From assembly GCF_964246085.1 (NCBI RefSeq), contig NZ_CAXTPD010000010.1: a DNA stretch of 64,000 nt; one strand, given 5' to 3'. The position numbers were made by a program, and so were the translations under genes. Of this stretch, positions 26,679-35,142 are shown piece after piece. Numbering within the stretch: the first letter of the stretch is position 1; each line of letters starts with the position of its first letter. Source of the DNA: Brotaphodocola sp003480315 (GTDB taxonomy: Bacteria; Bacillota; Clostridia; Lachnospirales; Lachnospiraceae). The notes beneath the pieces are model-generated. The model was not told where the DNA came from and did not search any database. It saw only the letters and a list, made by a program, of their open reading frames with translations.

Positions 26679-27616
26679 TGGAAAAGAAATTATCGGTAGT
26701 CGTATCGGTATACAATGAAGAGCAGGCACTGCCTATGTTTTACGAGACAACAAAGCTGATCCTGGAGATCCTGCCATGGGATTATGAGCTGTTGTTTGTC
26801 AATGACGGAAGCCGGGATGACAGTCTTTCCATCCTGCGGGAGTATGCAGCCCGGGATGAGAAAGTCAAGTTCGTATCCTTCTCCCGCAACTTTGGCCATG
26901 AGGCAGCGATGATAGCAGGCATTGATTACGCGGACGGAGATGGCATCGTCTGTATGGATGCGGACCTGCAGCATCCGCCGGAATGTCTGCCGGAGATCGT
27001 GCGGAAATTTGAGGAGGGATGCGGAGTTATCAGCATGGTGCGGACAAAAAACAAGTCTGCCGGACTGATCAAGAATATCACCTCGGCCGGATTTTACCGG
27101 GTTATCAATACTCTTTCCGATGTGAAGTTTGAGCCTAACGCATCGGATTTTTTCGCGATATCAAAGGAAGCAGCCGAGGTGCTGCGGAAGAACTACCGGG
27201 AGAAGGTGCGGTTTTTGCGCGGCTATGTGCAGAGCATCGGATTTCAGAAGACGACGATTACCTATGAGGCCCATGAACGGGTAGCGGGAGAGAGCAAGTA
27301 CAGTATCAAAAAACTGCTGGCCTTTTCCCTGAACACGATCATGTGCTTCTCCAATCTGCCGCTGAAGCTTGGCATCTATGCCGGGGCTTTTGCGGGCCTG
27401 CTGGGGGTGGCGGTAATGATCTACACGCTGTTCACCCGTCAGGGCGCGCCCAGCGGTTACGCTACCATTGTAATCTTAAACTGCTTTATGTTTGCGATTC
27501 TGTTTCTGATTGTGGGCATTATCGGAGAGTATATCGCGATTCTGTTCAGCGAACTGAAGGACCGGCCAATTTATATCGTGGAAGAAACACAGAATGTGGA
27601 GAAAAAATCTGTGTGA
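26678..27616 (+). CDS. Polyprenyl-phosphate glycosyltransferase (GT2, DPM1/GtrB-like)
   Basis: The 312-residue protein starts with the GT2 fold VVVSVYNEEQALPMF, has the DADLQHPPE metal motif, and the FKTR-type acceptor loop is represented by MVRTKNKSAG. Two C-terminal membrane helices lie at about 232-255 and 265-290. This is the architecture of enzymes that load a sugar onto undecaprenyl phosphate for use outside the cell. A membrane GT-C partner could be the 625-residue protein at 20656. It is the last gene of the cluster. Confidence 0.88.
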   Translation: MEKKLSVVVSVYNEEQALPMFYETTKLILEILPWDYELLFVNDGSRDDSLSILREYAARDEKVKFVSFSRNFGHEAAMIAGIDYADGDGIVCMDADLQHPPECLPEIVRKFEEGCGVISMVRTKNKSAGLIKNITSAGFYRVINTLSDVKFEPNASDFFAISKEAAEVLRKNYREKVRFLRGYVQSIGFQKTTITYEAHERVAGESKYSIKKLLAFSLNTIMCFSNLPLKLGIYAGAFAGLLGVAVMIYTLFTRQGAPSGYATIVILNCFMFAILFLIVGIIGEYIAILFSELKDRPIYIVEETQNVEKKSV

Positions 27617-27625
27617 GGGAAAAGA

Positions 27626-27654
27626 AAATCCGCCGGAGTTATTCCGGCGGATTT
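27626..27654. terminator. Bidirectional terminator ending the glycan cluster
   Basis: A 12-bp stem (27626-27637 with 27643-27654) with a 5-nt loop lies just after the glycosyltransferase. Its right arm forms the last codons of the convergent BCCT gene, so one element serves both directions. Confidence 0.8.
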
Positions 27655-29195
27655 GCCTGCTCTTTCAGGTAGGCATCGGCATCTTTAAAGAAGGATGAGA
27701 TAATCAGCAGCATGATGATCCCCACCGGGAAGGCCGCGATGATGGATACGGTCTGCAGATTGGACATGGAGTTTTCCGAGAAGATCAGTGCCAGCGGCAG
27801 CAGGATCAGGAAAATGGCCCAGAACAGCTTCACATTCCGGTGCGGCTCCTCATCGCTCTGCAATTTCTTATAGGTGTAGGTAGAGGCTACCATGGTGATG
27901 GAGTCAAAGGATGTGGAGTAAAAGGTGATCATGCACAGCACCAGAAGAACGAGCACGGCCTTGGAGAGCGGAAGCTGCCCCAGGATATCCAGGATGGCAT
28001 GATACAGGTTCCCGTCTGCGGCATAGGAGGAGAGCACATCCAGCTTTCCGTGCATCTGCAGGCCGAGACCGTAGTTCCCCATAATAATGAAAGAAGTAAA
28101 GGTTCCGGAGAGGCCAAACACATAGCCGCCCAGGATGACCTGGCGAAGGGTACGGCCTTTGCTGATGGAGCCGATGAAGAACGGAACAGCTACACACCAG
28201 ACCATCCAGTAAGCCCAGTAGAAAATAGTCCAGGTCTGCGGGAAGGATGAGGTCCGGAGGGAGTCGGTCCAGGTGGCAAGGCCGATAAAGTTCTGGGTCA
28301 GGTTTCCCAGAGCAGTTATGCCTTCTTCAATGATGAAGCGGGTCTGGCCGCCGAAGAAGAAGACATAGGCCAGCAGGCCGAAGAACAGCCAGGTACAGGT
28401 GGCAGCGGAAAGCTGCACACCCTTCATGCCGAAGTAGACACTGAAGGTATAGATCGCGCAGACGATCACCAGGATCACCAGAGTGAGTCCGGTGCTCTGC
28501 GGGATGCCGGTTACGCTGCTGATGGCACCGGCCAGGAGCGGTGTTGCCAGGGAAAACGTGGTGGCAGTTCCTGCCAGGAGCGCAAAGACCGCAATCAGGT
28601 CAATAAGCTTTCCGGCAATACCGTCTACTTTATTTCCCAGGACCGGACGGCAGGCCTCAGAATATTTCTGTCTGGTCCGTTTGCGGACATGAAGCATGAA
28701 GCCGAAGGCTGCGGACAGCACCAGATAAAAGCCCCAGGGAATCGGTCCCCAGTGAAACAGGGGATATGTGGCAGCCCATTCGTGGAGTGTGCCCATCTCA
28801 GCCGTGTGCGGGTCTGAAGCGTACAGGATCCACTCACAGCAGGAATAGAACAGGATGTCGGCAGCAAGGCCGGCAGTGAAGATCATGGAGCCCCACTGGA
28901 AGCCGGAGTAGAGCGGCTTATCCGTTTCACCCAGGCGGATCTTTCCAAAACGGGAAAACGCGATATAGAGGGAGCAGACAAAGACACCAAGTCCGATGAT
29001 GAGGTAATAGCTTCCCATCTCATCACCCAGGAAATTGCGGATGGCGCTGATGGTGTTAGTGGAGCTCTCAGGACTTATGACAAACCAGGCACAGAGCGCC
29101 AGGATGCATAAGAAAGGAACCAGTGTGGTGAACCAGTCAATCTGCCGGAACAGAGATGTCTGTCTGGCAGTAGTGGGGTTAGTGTGATGTTTCAT
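27639..29195 (-). CDS. BCCT-family betaine/carnitine/choline transporter
   Basis: The 518-residue protein has about 12 membrane helices and the BCCT core WTIFYWAYWMVW followed by ISKGRTLR near residues 320-345. It would import or exchange a trimethylammonium compound such as glycine betaine or carnitine. The C-terminal half resembles the CaiT-type antiporters, but the substrate cannot be settled by eye. The ATG at 29195 is chosen because CAGGAGG lies just before it; an in-frame start 60 nt earlier overlaps the promoter. It is divergent from the next gene by 83 nt. Confidence 0.9.
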   Translation of the reverse strand: MKHHTNPTTARQTSLFRQIDWFTTLVPFLCILALCAWFVISPESSTNTISAIRNFLGDEMGSYYLIIGLGVFVCSLYIAFSRFGKIRLGETDKPLYSGFQWGSMIFTAGLAADILFYSCCEWILYASDPHTAEMGTLHEWAATYPLFHWGPIPWGFYLVLSAAFGFMLHVRKRTRQKYSEACRPVLGNKVDGIAGKLIDLIAVFALLAGTATTFSLATPLLAGAISSVTGIPQSTGLTLVILVIVCAIYTFSVYFGMKGVQLSAATCTWLFFGLLAYVFFFGGQTRFIIEEGITALGNLTQNFIGLATWTDSLRTSSFPQTWTIFYWAYWMVWCVAVPFFIGSISKGRTLRQVILGGYVFGLSGTFTSFIIMGNYGLGLQMHGKLDVLSSYAADGNLYHAILDILGQLPLSKAVLVLLVLCMITFYSTSFDSITMVASTYTYKKLQSDEEPHRNVKLFWAIFLILLPLALIFSENSMSNLQTVSIIAAFPVGIIMLLIISSFFKDADAYLKEQANPPE

Positions 29196-29240
29196 AACGG
29201 CCTCCTGTTCAAAAAAACTTAAAATTGAATTATATTGAAC

Positions 29241-29269
29241 ATAATAGCACCGCAATGCGGAAAAAGCAA
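29241..29269 (-). promoter_or_regulatory. Sigma-A promoter of the BCCT gene
   Basis: On the minus strand TTGCTT (29264-29269) and TATTAT (29241-29246) are separated by 17 nt, about 46 nt upstream of the start. Confidence 0.65.
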
Positions 29270-29278
29270 GGGGATTTT

Positions 29279-30466
29279 ATGAGAAGATTTGGCAGAAGAC
29301 ATAGATTTAGAAGAAGCGGCAGCCGGAAAATCGGATGGCAGATGGAGATGTCCATTGACCGTGCCGCATCCAGAAGATACCGCAGTTACCGGCGTCACAG
29401 GAATATGTGGTTTGTGATCCTGGGCGTATTGCTGGTGCTGCTTCTGACCTTTGGCTGCGTGTTTGCGGTTAAGCGGGCAGCTCACAAAAAAGGCGCAGAT
29501 GCTTCAGAATCTGCCCACAAAACAGAGCAGACCGGAAGCACCGGAGCTTATGAAAATGTGGAGCTGGTGACAGAGGGCGAGAAGGCAAAAGAGCTGGAGG
29601 CCCAGGGAAAGACAGAAAAGGAAATTGCGGCCCGGACGGAGCCGATCCTCGGCGGAGCGGAGCTGACCATGCTGGCCGGACAGACGAAGGCCCAGATGAT
29701 GTCGTTCCTCCTGGAGACAAAGAAAGGCGGTCTGATCGTGGTGGACGGTGGCTGGTGGGACGATGCTGACTACTTAAAGGAGCAGATCAAAAAACGGGGC
29801 GGCCATGTATCCGCATGGTTTCTGACCCACGCCCACACCGATCATGTGGGAGCACTCTTAAACCTCCTGCAGAGTGAGGCTGACGGTGAAGATACCGGCA
29901 TCACCATCGATCACATTTACTATAATTTTGCTTCCCTGGACTGGTACAAGAAGCATGAGCTTGGCGATCTGGGAACCGCGGACGCCATTCTCACTGCACT
30001 GGCCGGACTTCCGAACGGAGAGGCATGCCCGGTGAAAAAAGGTGATGAGATCCTGGTGGATGATGTGTGTATCACCGTGCTGAATGACCGCTACGAGCCG
30101 GATGACGATCATGTCGGTGAGCGTGACGGAAACGATGCCAGCATGGTATACCGGATGCTGGTAAATGGCGTTACCATTCTGTTCACCGGTGATCTGCAGG
30201 TGGACGGCGGCAATCATGTGCTGGAAACGGTGGCGAAGGAAGATCTGAAAGCCGACATTGTACAGATGGCACACCACGGACAGCATGCCGTGACGAAGGA
30301 ATTTTACGAGGCAGTCAGCCCGAAAATCTGCCTGTGGCCGACACCACAGTGGCTGTGGGATAACGAGGATGGGAAGTATACCACGCCGGAGACCAAGGCG
30401 TGGATGAAAGAACTGAATGTAGAAAAGCATTACTGCATGAAAGATGGAAACCAGGTGATCCGATAA
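29279..30466 (+). CDS. Membrane-anchored metallo-beta-lactamase-fold hydrolase (ComEC C-terminal-like)
   Basis: The 395-residue product begins at ATG 29279, after AAGGGG. A very basic N-terminus (MRRFGRRHRFRRSGS) precedes one membrane helix (about 43-65), so the catalytic domain should be outside the cell. Residues ~135-380 carry the MBL metal motif THAHTDHVG, a later FTGD and MAHHGQHA. The domain resembles the MBL part of ComEC and related extracellular nucleases or phosphohydrolases. No ComEC competence domain is present. Substrate unknown. Confidence 0.8.
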   Translation: MRRFGRRHRFRRSGSRKIGWQMEMSIDRAASRRYRSYRRHRNMWFVILGVLLVLLLTFGCVFAVKRAAHKKGADASESAHKTEQTGSTGAYENVELVTEGEKAKELEAQGKTEKEIAARTEPILGGAELTMLAGQTKAQMMSFLLETKKGGLIVVDGGWWDDADYLKEQIKKRGGHVSAWFLTHAHTDHVGALLNLLQSEADGEDTGITIDHIYYNFASLDWYKKHELGDLGTADAILTALAGLPNGEACPVKKGDEILVDDVCITVLNDRYEPDDDHVGERDGNDASMVYRMLVNGVTILFTGDLQVDGGNHVLETVAKEDLKADIVQMAHHGQHAVTKEFYEAVSPKICLWPTPQWLWDNEDGKYTTPETKAWMKELNVEKHYCMKDGNQVIR

Positions 30467-30486
30467 GCGATCCCTGGTTTTTTCTA

Positions 30487-30846
30487 TTAAAAATCAAAAA
30501 AAATATTTTCAAAAAGCTTATCTCCGTATTTCTGATATAGCTTAAACGCAAGGTCATAGCAGTAATTATCATCACGCTCAGAAATTACAACGATATTCAT
30601 AGTGATATCGGCGAGTACAAGGGTATATACAATGCGGATGCCGATTCCTTTGTATTTAATTTTGAAAAAACCGGTTAGATTTTTTCCGTTTTTGTTGCCG
30701 AGAGGTTTTCCATAGCCGTGTGGACTGGGAAGCGGGGCCCTGGACACTTTGATGATACCGGCGGCTACCTGCTTTTTCAGGCTATTGTCGAGCTGTTGAA
30801 AATCTTTTTTCGCCTCTTTGGTAATTTTTATATTCCATCTTTTCAT
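30487..30846 (-). CDS. RelE/ParE-family toxin
   Basis: The 119-residue basic protein resembles type II toxins of the RelE/ParE fold: ITKEAKKDFQQLD at the start, then KPLGNKNGKNLTGFFKIKY and a central GIRIVYTL strand. RelE members cleave mRNA on the ribosome, while ParE members poison gyrase; the sequence does not decide between them. It lies second in the operon and overlaps the antitoxin by 4 nt (ATGA), the usual coupling. Confidence 0.85.
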   Translation of the reverse strand: MKRWNIKITKEAKKDFQQLDNSLKKQVAAGIIKVSRAPLPSPHGYGKPLGNKNGKNLTGFFKIKYKGIGIRIVYTLVLADITMNIVVISERDDNYCYDLAFKLYQKYGDKLFENIFFDF

Positions 30847-31193
30847 TCGATTTCTACGCTTTCTGCGAGCTGTTCTAATTCTTCCATGGAAAATCCCTCT
30901 TCCGTTATAAAGGATTCAAACGAAGTGGTGTCATCTAAAGATCTGGACTGGGCAAGCTTCAGCAGACGTATATTCTCAATGGCCTCCATAAATTTTTCAA
31001 GGCGGGCCAGCTTTTTCTGGGTGTCCTGATATTCTTTGACAGAGATAAGGACAGCAGTAGGCTGGTTGTTTTTCAAAACAATATATTCACTGTTATTCTG
31101 TGCGACATCATTAAAGATTTTGCCAGCTTTTCCCTGGCTGAAATCAGAAATGGGAATTAATTTTTCGGTCATATTGGCAAATGCGAAACTCAT
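30843..31193 (-). CDS. Phd/YefM-family antitoxin
   Basis: The 116-residue protein has the Phd/YefM N-terminal DNA-binding segment (IPISDFSQGKAGKIFNDV and VLKNNQPTAVLISVKEY) and a long acidic, probably disordered C-terminus (EEGFSMEELEQLAESVEIE) suited to wrap the toxin. The ATG at 31193 follows AAAGGAGG. It precedes and overlaps the toxin gene, as is typical. Confidence 0.87.
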   Translation of the reverse strand: MSFAFANMTEKLIPISDFSQGKAGKIFNDVAQNNSEYIVLKNNQPTAVLISVKEYQDTQKKLARLEKFMEAIENIRLLKLAQSRSLDDTTSFESFITEEGFSMEELEQLAESVEIE

Positions 31194-31213
31194 AAGAAAA
31201 CCTCCTTTCATCT

Positions 31214-31250
31214 ATATAAGTATTATATGATACATTAAAATAATATGCAA
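31214..31250 (-). promoter_or_regulatory. Promoter and palindromic operator of the toxin-antitoxin operon
   Basis: On the minus strand TTGCAT (31245-31250) and TATAAT (31222-31227) are separated by 17 nt. A palindrome, ATATAA-GTA-TTATAT (31214-31228), overlaps the -10, where an autorepressing antitoxin complex would be expected to bind. Confidence 0.65.
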
Positions 31251-31355
31251 GATTTTAACTGAAATATTAACTTGTATTTACATGAAAATACTGGGAGAAA
31301 ATAACAAATCGCCACTACCCGTAAAATGGATGGCGGCGACTTAATCTTTGGTAAC

Positions 31356-31382
31356 GCTTGCGATATCCTGCACATCGCAAGC
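31356..31382 (-). terminator. Terminator-like hairpin after the LuxR-type gene
   Basis: GCTTGCGAT (31356-31364) pairs perfectly with ATCGCAAGC (31374-31382). It lies 11 nt downstream of the minus-strand LuxR-type stop. No long T run follows. The rest of the 200-nt gap down to 31194 holds a second imperfect stem near 31310-31340 and the toxin-antitoxin promoter. Confidence 0.5.
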
Positions 31383-31393
31383 TAATTTGCCTG

Positions 31394-32182
31394 TCATATT
31401 TTTTTAAGTGACTGCAACAGTTGAACGCGATTTTTAACTTCCAGTTTCTGATAAATGTTATGAATATGCTTTCTCAACGTAGAATCACTGATATAAAGCT
31501 GCTCACAGATATCAGGCCCGTTTTTGCCGTTGTTTATAAGCTGGAGAATTTCCAGTTCTCGTTTGGTAAGCCCTTTTTCCTCAGCGAACTGAGTAAGGTT
31601 GGAGCGCTTGGAATATGCGGAAAAGGTCTTGGGCGTTACTTCAAAGTTTAGAAGATAGAACAGCTTTAGCTCAATATGAATTTTCAGCATTTCCAGCATA
31701 AACAATTCCCGATCACTGAAATCCTCCTGTCCATCCTTTCGCCATATGGCAATGGCTCCAAGCGGCTGGTCACGATGGACGAAGGTCATATAGATTGCAT
31801 AGTATAAATTTTGTGGTTTTAAAATATCTGTATAAATCGGAGTATCAGTCCAGGAATTGTCCGGCGTAATGTTGGAATAACGGAATACACTGCTCCATGG
31901 ACTGTTTAGATAGGAAGTCCAACGTGGAGAATAGGATCCTGTCATATATTTATCAACATAATACTGCAATTCCGGACTTTGGGGAATGATAGCGGCATTG
32001 CTTAAGGTAATAGAATTGTCTGTTCTGGATGCATTAAAAACAAGTCCCTGGGAAAAGGGAATGATACTCTGAATTTGTTCAAGAATTGTTCTGGAAAATT
32101 CCATATAATCTTTGCAGCGGTTCATGCGATAGATAAGCTGCGAAAGCGCTTGCCATTCATAGTTTAGTAAATTTTCTGTCAT
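31394..32182 (-). CDS. LuxR-family transcriptional regulator with N-terminal sensor domain
   Basis: The 262-residue protein ends in a LuxR-type helix-turn-helix (about 200-262: GLTKRELEILQLINNGK, DSTLRKHIHNIYQKL). The N-terminal ~180 residues look like a GAF/autoinducer-type ligand domain rather than a phosphoreceiver, since no receiver Asp or Lys pattern is visible. The ATG at 32182 has AGAAGGA eight nt before it; a more distal in-frame start would lie upstream of the promoter. It is divergent from the CoA-transferase operon and is its probable regulator. Confidence 0.82.
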   Translation of the reverse strand: MTENLLNYEWQALSQLIYRMNRCKDYMEFSRTILEQIQSIIPFSQGLVFNASRTDNSITLSNAAIIPQSPELQYYVDKYMTGSYSPRWTSYLNSPWSSVFRYSNITPDNSWTDTPIYTDILKPQNLYYAIYMTFVHRDQPLGAIAIWRKDGQEDFSDRELFMLEMLKIHIELKLFYLLNFEVTPKTFSAYSKRSNLTQFAEEKGLTKRELEILQLINNGKNGPDICEQLYISDSTLRKHIHNIYQKLEVKNRVQLLQSLKKI

Positions 32183-32212
32183 AAAGACCATCCTTCTATA
32201 AACACTGTATAT

Positions 32213-32241
32213 AATGTAGCACAAAACTGCTATTTTGTCAA
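32213..32241 (-). promoter_or_regulatory. Sigma-A promoter of the LuxR-type regulator
   Basis: On the minus strand TTGACA (32236-32241) and TACATT (32213-32218) are separated by 17 nt, just upstream of the ribosome site. Confidence 0.7.
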
Positions 32242-32258
32242 AAAAACTGCTAGTTTTG
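32222..32258. promoter_or_regulatory. Two tandem palindromes between divergent regulator and CoA-transferase genes
   Basis: CAAAACTGCTATTTTG (32222-32237) and AAAACTGCTAGTTTTG (32243-32258) are near-identical imperfect palindromes 20 bp apart, two helical turns. The first overlaps the spacer and -35 of the regulator promoter. They are candidate binding sites for the LuxR-type protein, which could repress itself and activate the operon to the right. The latter has a perfect -10 (TATAAT, 32338-32343) without a recognisable -35, as activated promoters often do. Confidence 0.6.
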
Positions 32259-32382
32259 CAGTATAAACGCACAGAAAAAGGAACCGGAATTCCGCGGAAA
32301 GAAACAGAAAATCCATATAAATTTTTCTGAGATTTAGTATAATTGTGATAAATGATAAAAAAATAACGAAGGAGGAGCGGAA

Positions 32383-33951
32383 TTGAAAGGATTTGTTACA
32401 GCAAAGGAAGCGGCACACCTCATCAAGAATGGTGATACGGTTGCTTCCGCAGGAATGGCACTGATGGGACTTTGTGAGGACGTGATACGCTCCACGGAAG
32501 CCAGATTTCTGGAAACCGGAGAACCGAAAAATCTGACCCTTTTCTATGGCGCGCATCAGGGAAATAATCCGATCACCGAATACGGATGGGATCACTGGGC
32601 ACATGAGGGAATGCTGAAACGCTGGAATGGTGGATTTTTAGGAGCATCCCCGAAAATTATGGAACTGTGTAATACAAACAAGATTGAGGCGTACTGCTGG
32701 CCGATGGGAAATATTCTTCATATGTATCATGAGATTGCGATTGGTCGCCCGGGTCTGATGACTAAGATTGGATTAAAAACCTATGCGGATCCACGTCTGG
32801 AGGGCAGCAAGGTGAACCAGGTGTCTACAGAAGATATCTGTAAAGTAATTAATTTTGAAGGAGAGGAATATCTGTTCTATCCAAAGCCGGTGTTGAATGT
32901 AGGACTGATTCGTGGAACTACCGTCGATACTCACGGAAATCTGACTTTCGAGGAGGAGAGTATCAACAGTGAGGCCCTTTCCCTGGCTATGGCTGTGAAG
33001 CAATGTGGCGGTATTGTCATCGCACAGGCAAAATATAAGGCAGCAGCTGGAACTATCCACCCAAGAACTGTTCATGTACCGGGAATTTTTATCGACTATG
33101 TAGTCATCAATGAAGATATTCATACTCACCAGCAAAATGAGGCATCTGCTTATAATCCGGCTATGGCAGGCAATATAAAGGCAGATTTGGCTGAATTTCC
33201 AAAGCTGCCTTTAACGGAAGCAAAAGTGATTGCGCGCCGTGCGGCTATGGAGTTAAAAGCTGGAACCAGCATTAATCTTGGCATTGGTATCCCGCAGAAT
33301 ATTGCTTCTGTCGTAAATGAAGAAAAATGCGGAAAATATGTTACCTTAACCAGTGAATCTGGAACCGTAGGAGGTGTTGCAATTACCGGAAAAGCATTCG
33401 GAAACTGCTGGAATCCGGAGTGTTTCCTGGATGAGGATGTACAGTTCACCTGGTACTGCGGTGGCGGACTTGGAGCAGCATTTCTTGGACTTGCCGAGAC
33501 AGATGAACGCGGAAATGTCAATGTCAGCAAATTTGGACCACGTTTTAACGGACCGGGTGGTTTCATAGATATTACCCAGCCGACAAAGAAAGTTATTTTC
33601 TGCGGCGCCTTTATGGCAGGTAAGCTTCAGACCGAAGTAAAAGACGGTAAGATTCACATTATAAATGAAGGAAAGTTCCGAAAGTTTGTTTCCAAAGTCG
33701 GGCAGGTTACCTTCAGTGGTGATTATGCGGTAGAGTCCGGACAGGACGTTATGTATATCACTGAACGAGGTGTATTTGAACTGACAAAAGATGGACTGAT
33801 GCTGACCGAGATTGCGCCGGGCATTGATCTGGAGAAGGATATTCTGGCAAACATGGATTTTAAGCCGGTCATCTCCCCTGATTTAAAAGAAATGGACGCA
33901 GCACTGTTCCAGGAAGACTGGGGCGGCTTAAAGGCGATTATGAAAGGTTGA
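32383..33951 (+). CDS. Acyl-CoA:carboxylate CoA-transferase (YdiF/propionate CoA-transferase type)
   Basis: The 522-residue class I CoA-transferase is a fused alpha-beta chain. The catalytic glutamate lies at about residue 325 in TSESGTVGG, preceded by the GIPQNIA segment. It would move CoA from a donor such as acetyl-CoA onto a carboxylic acid imported by the symporter of this operon. The start is TTG at 32383, five nt after GGAGGAG. It is the first gene of a four-gene operon. Confidence 0.9.
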   Translation: MKGFVTAKEAAHLIKNGDTVASAGMALMGLCEDVIRSTEARFLETGEPKNLTLFYGAHQGNNPITEYGWDHWAHEGMLKRWNGGFLGASPKIMELCNTNKIEAYCWPMGNILHMYHEIAIGRPGLMTKIGLKTYADPRLEGSKVNQVSTEDICKVINFEGEEYLFYPKPVLNVGLIRGTTVDTHGNLTFEEESINSEALSLAMAVKQCGGIVIAQAKYKAAAGTIHPRTVHVPGIFIDYVVINEDIHTHQQNEASAYNPAMAGNIKADLAEFPKLPLTEAKVIARRAAMELKAGTSINLGIGIPQNIASVVNEEKCGKYVTLTSESGTVGGVAITGKAFGNCWNPECFLDEDVQFTWYCGGGLGAAFLGLAETDERGNVNVSKFGPRFNGPGGFIDITQPTKKVIFCGAFMAGKLQTEVKDGKIHIINEGKFRKFVSKVGQVTFSGDYAVESGQDVMYITERGVFELTKDGLMLTEIAPGIDLEKDILANMDFKPVISPDLKEMDAALFQEDWGGLKAIMKG

Positions 33952-33983
33952 ACACAACAATAACAAAAAACGGAGGAAACAAC

Positions 33984-34751
33984 ATGTCGGATATTTTAAT
34001 GGAAGTAAAAGATAAAATTGCTTATGTAACCTTAAATAGAGGACCGGCAAACGCATTTGTAAACGAGATGTACGTAGAGTTTGCAAATACCCTTCTGGAA
34101 TTGGGTGAACGCGATGACGTTGCGGTTGTGGTAGTTCGTGCCAATGGAAAAATTTTCTGCGGCGGAAATGATATCAGCGCATTTGATTCCTTTGATTCCC
34201 GCACCAAGGCCAACTACTCCGCAGAGTGCTGCGGCAAGGCAGCTGGTGCCGTATGGGATTGCAAGAAGCCGGTTATCTGTGCGGTACAGGGTGCGGCAAT
34301 GGGGGCAGGCATGTGCGTTGCGGCAGCCAGTGACTTTATCATTGCAGGAGAGGGCGTGAAATTTGGTATCCCGGAAGTAAAGCTTGGAATTCCGGCGGCA
34401 GGCGTATTTGCCCGCATGATCGTTCCATTACATAAGGCGAAATGGATGGCATTTACCGGCAATCCGGTTACGGCGGAGGAGCTGTATCAATATGGTACTG
34501 TCATGAAGGTAGTTCCGAAGGCAGAGGTTTGGGATGAGGCAGATAAATTTGCTCATGAGATGGCCGCATCCTGCTATCGCGCAGTCAGCATCTTCAAGCA
34601 GAATTTCTGCCGCAACATGGATGCCCGACTGTATGATCAGTTTATGGTAGAGCAGAACAGCTTCATGGACAACATGATGTACTCTCATGATTTCAAGGAA
34701 GCCATTGCAGCGTTTACTGAGAAGAGAGTACCGGAATTTAACGGAAAGTAG
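33984..34751 (+). CDS. Enoyl-CoA hydratase/isomerase (crotonase) family protein
   Basis: The 255-residue protein starts at ATG 33984 after CGGAGG. The oxyanion-hole segments FCGGNDISAF and GAAMGAG are present. Of the two glutamates of classic hydratases, the one in the GIPEVKLGIP loop is kept (Glu131), while the one after GGG is replaced (GAGMCVAAA). Crotonases with a single acid can act as isomerases, decarboxylases or hydrolases, so simple hydration is not assured. It should act on the CoA ester made by the upstream transferase. Confidence 0.85.
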   Translation: MSDILMEVKDKIAYVTLNRGPANAFVNEMYVEFANTLLELGERDDVAVVVVRANGKIFCGGNDISAFDSFDSRTKANYSAECCGKAAGAVWDCKKPVICAVQGAAMGAGMCVAAASDFIIAGEGVKFGIPEVKLGIPAAGVFARMIVPLHKAKWMAFTGNPVTAEELYQYGTVMKVVPKAEVWDEADKFAHEMAASCYRAVSIFKQNFCRNMDARLYDQFMVEQNSFMDNMMYSHDFKEAIAAFTEKRVPEFNGK

Positions 34752-34785
34752 TTTGTAGAGGCCATGATGGCAGAGGGGATTACAT

Positions 34786-35115
34786 ATGAGAAAAAGAGAA
34801 ATAGATCCGAATAGCCGCGATTATGAGTTTTCTGAGATTGAGCCGGATGAGCGTTTTATCCAGACTGCAAAAGAATTCTGGGTTACCATTGGAACCTTTT
34901 GTGTCTTTACGGTTCTGATGATCCTGAATCTTTACATGGTAAACGGACCTGATCCGCAGCATTATACGTATGTCTTTGGTTTTCCGCTCTGGATTTTCTG
35001 TGAAATCTGCATTCTGATCGGTATGGTAGTCGCAGTAATCCTGATCACTACCTTTGTTTACCGGGATATGGACATCACAGAGCATGGAACTGTAAAACCG
35101 AGAGAAAAGAAATAA
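34786..35115 (+). CDS. Small membrane subunit of a sodium:solute symporter (DUF997/YhdT-like)
   Basis: The 109-residue protein has two membrane helices (about 32-52 and 65-90) and a charged N-terminus (MRKREIDPNSRDYEFSEIEPDERF). Small proteins of this type sit directly before PanF-like SSS carriers (YhdT with PanF in E. coli). It lies 27 nt upstream of such a carrier, which supports a partner role. The family assignment rests on size, topology and position. Confidence 0.6.
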   Translation: MRKREIDPNSRDYEFSEIEPDERFIQTAKEFWVTIGTFCVFTVLMILNLYMVNGPDPQHYTYVFGFPLWIFCEICILIGMVVAVILITTFVYRDMDITEHGTVKPREKK

Positions 35116-35142
35116 TGCCGGGTAGAAAGGGGGCAGGCTTTT

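Noticed and set aside
11322..27616. Mobile or prophage origin of the glycan cluster
   Set aside because: No integrase, transposase, tRNA end or direct repeats were seen at its edges. Horizontal gain remains possible but is unsupported here.
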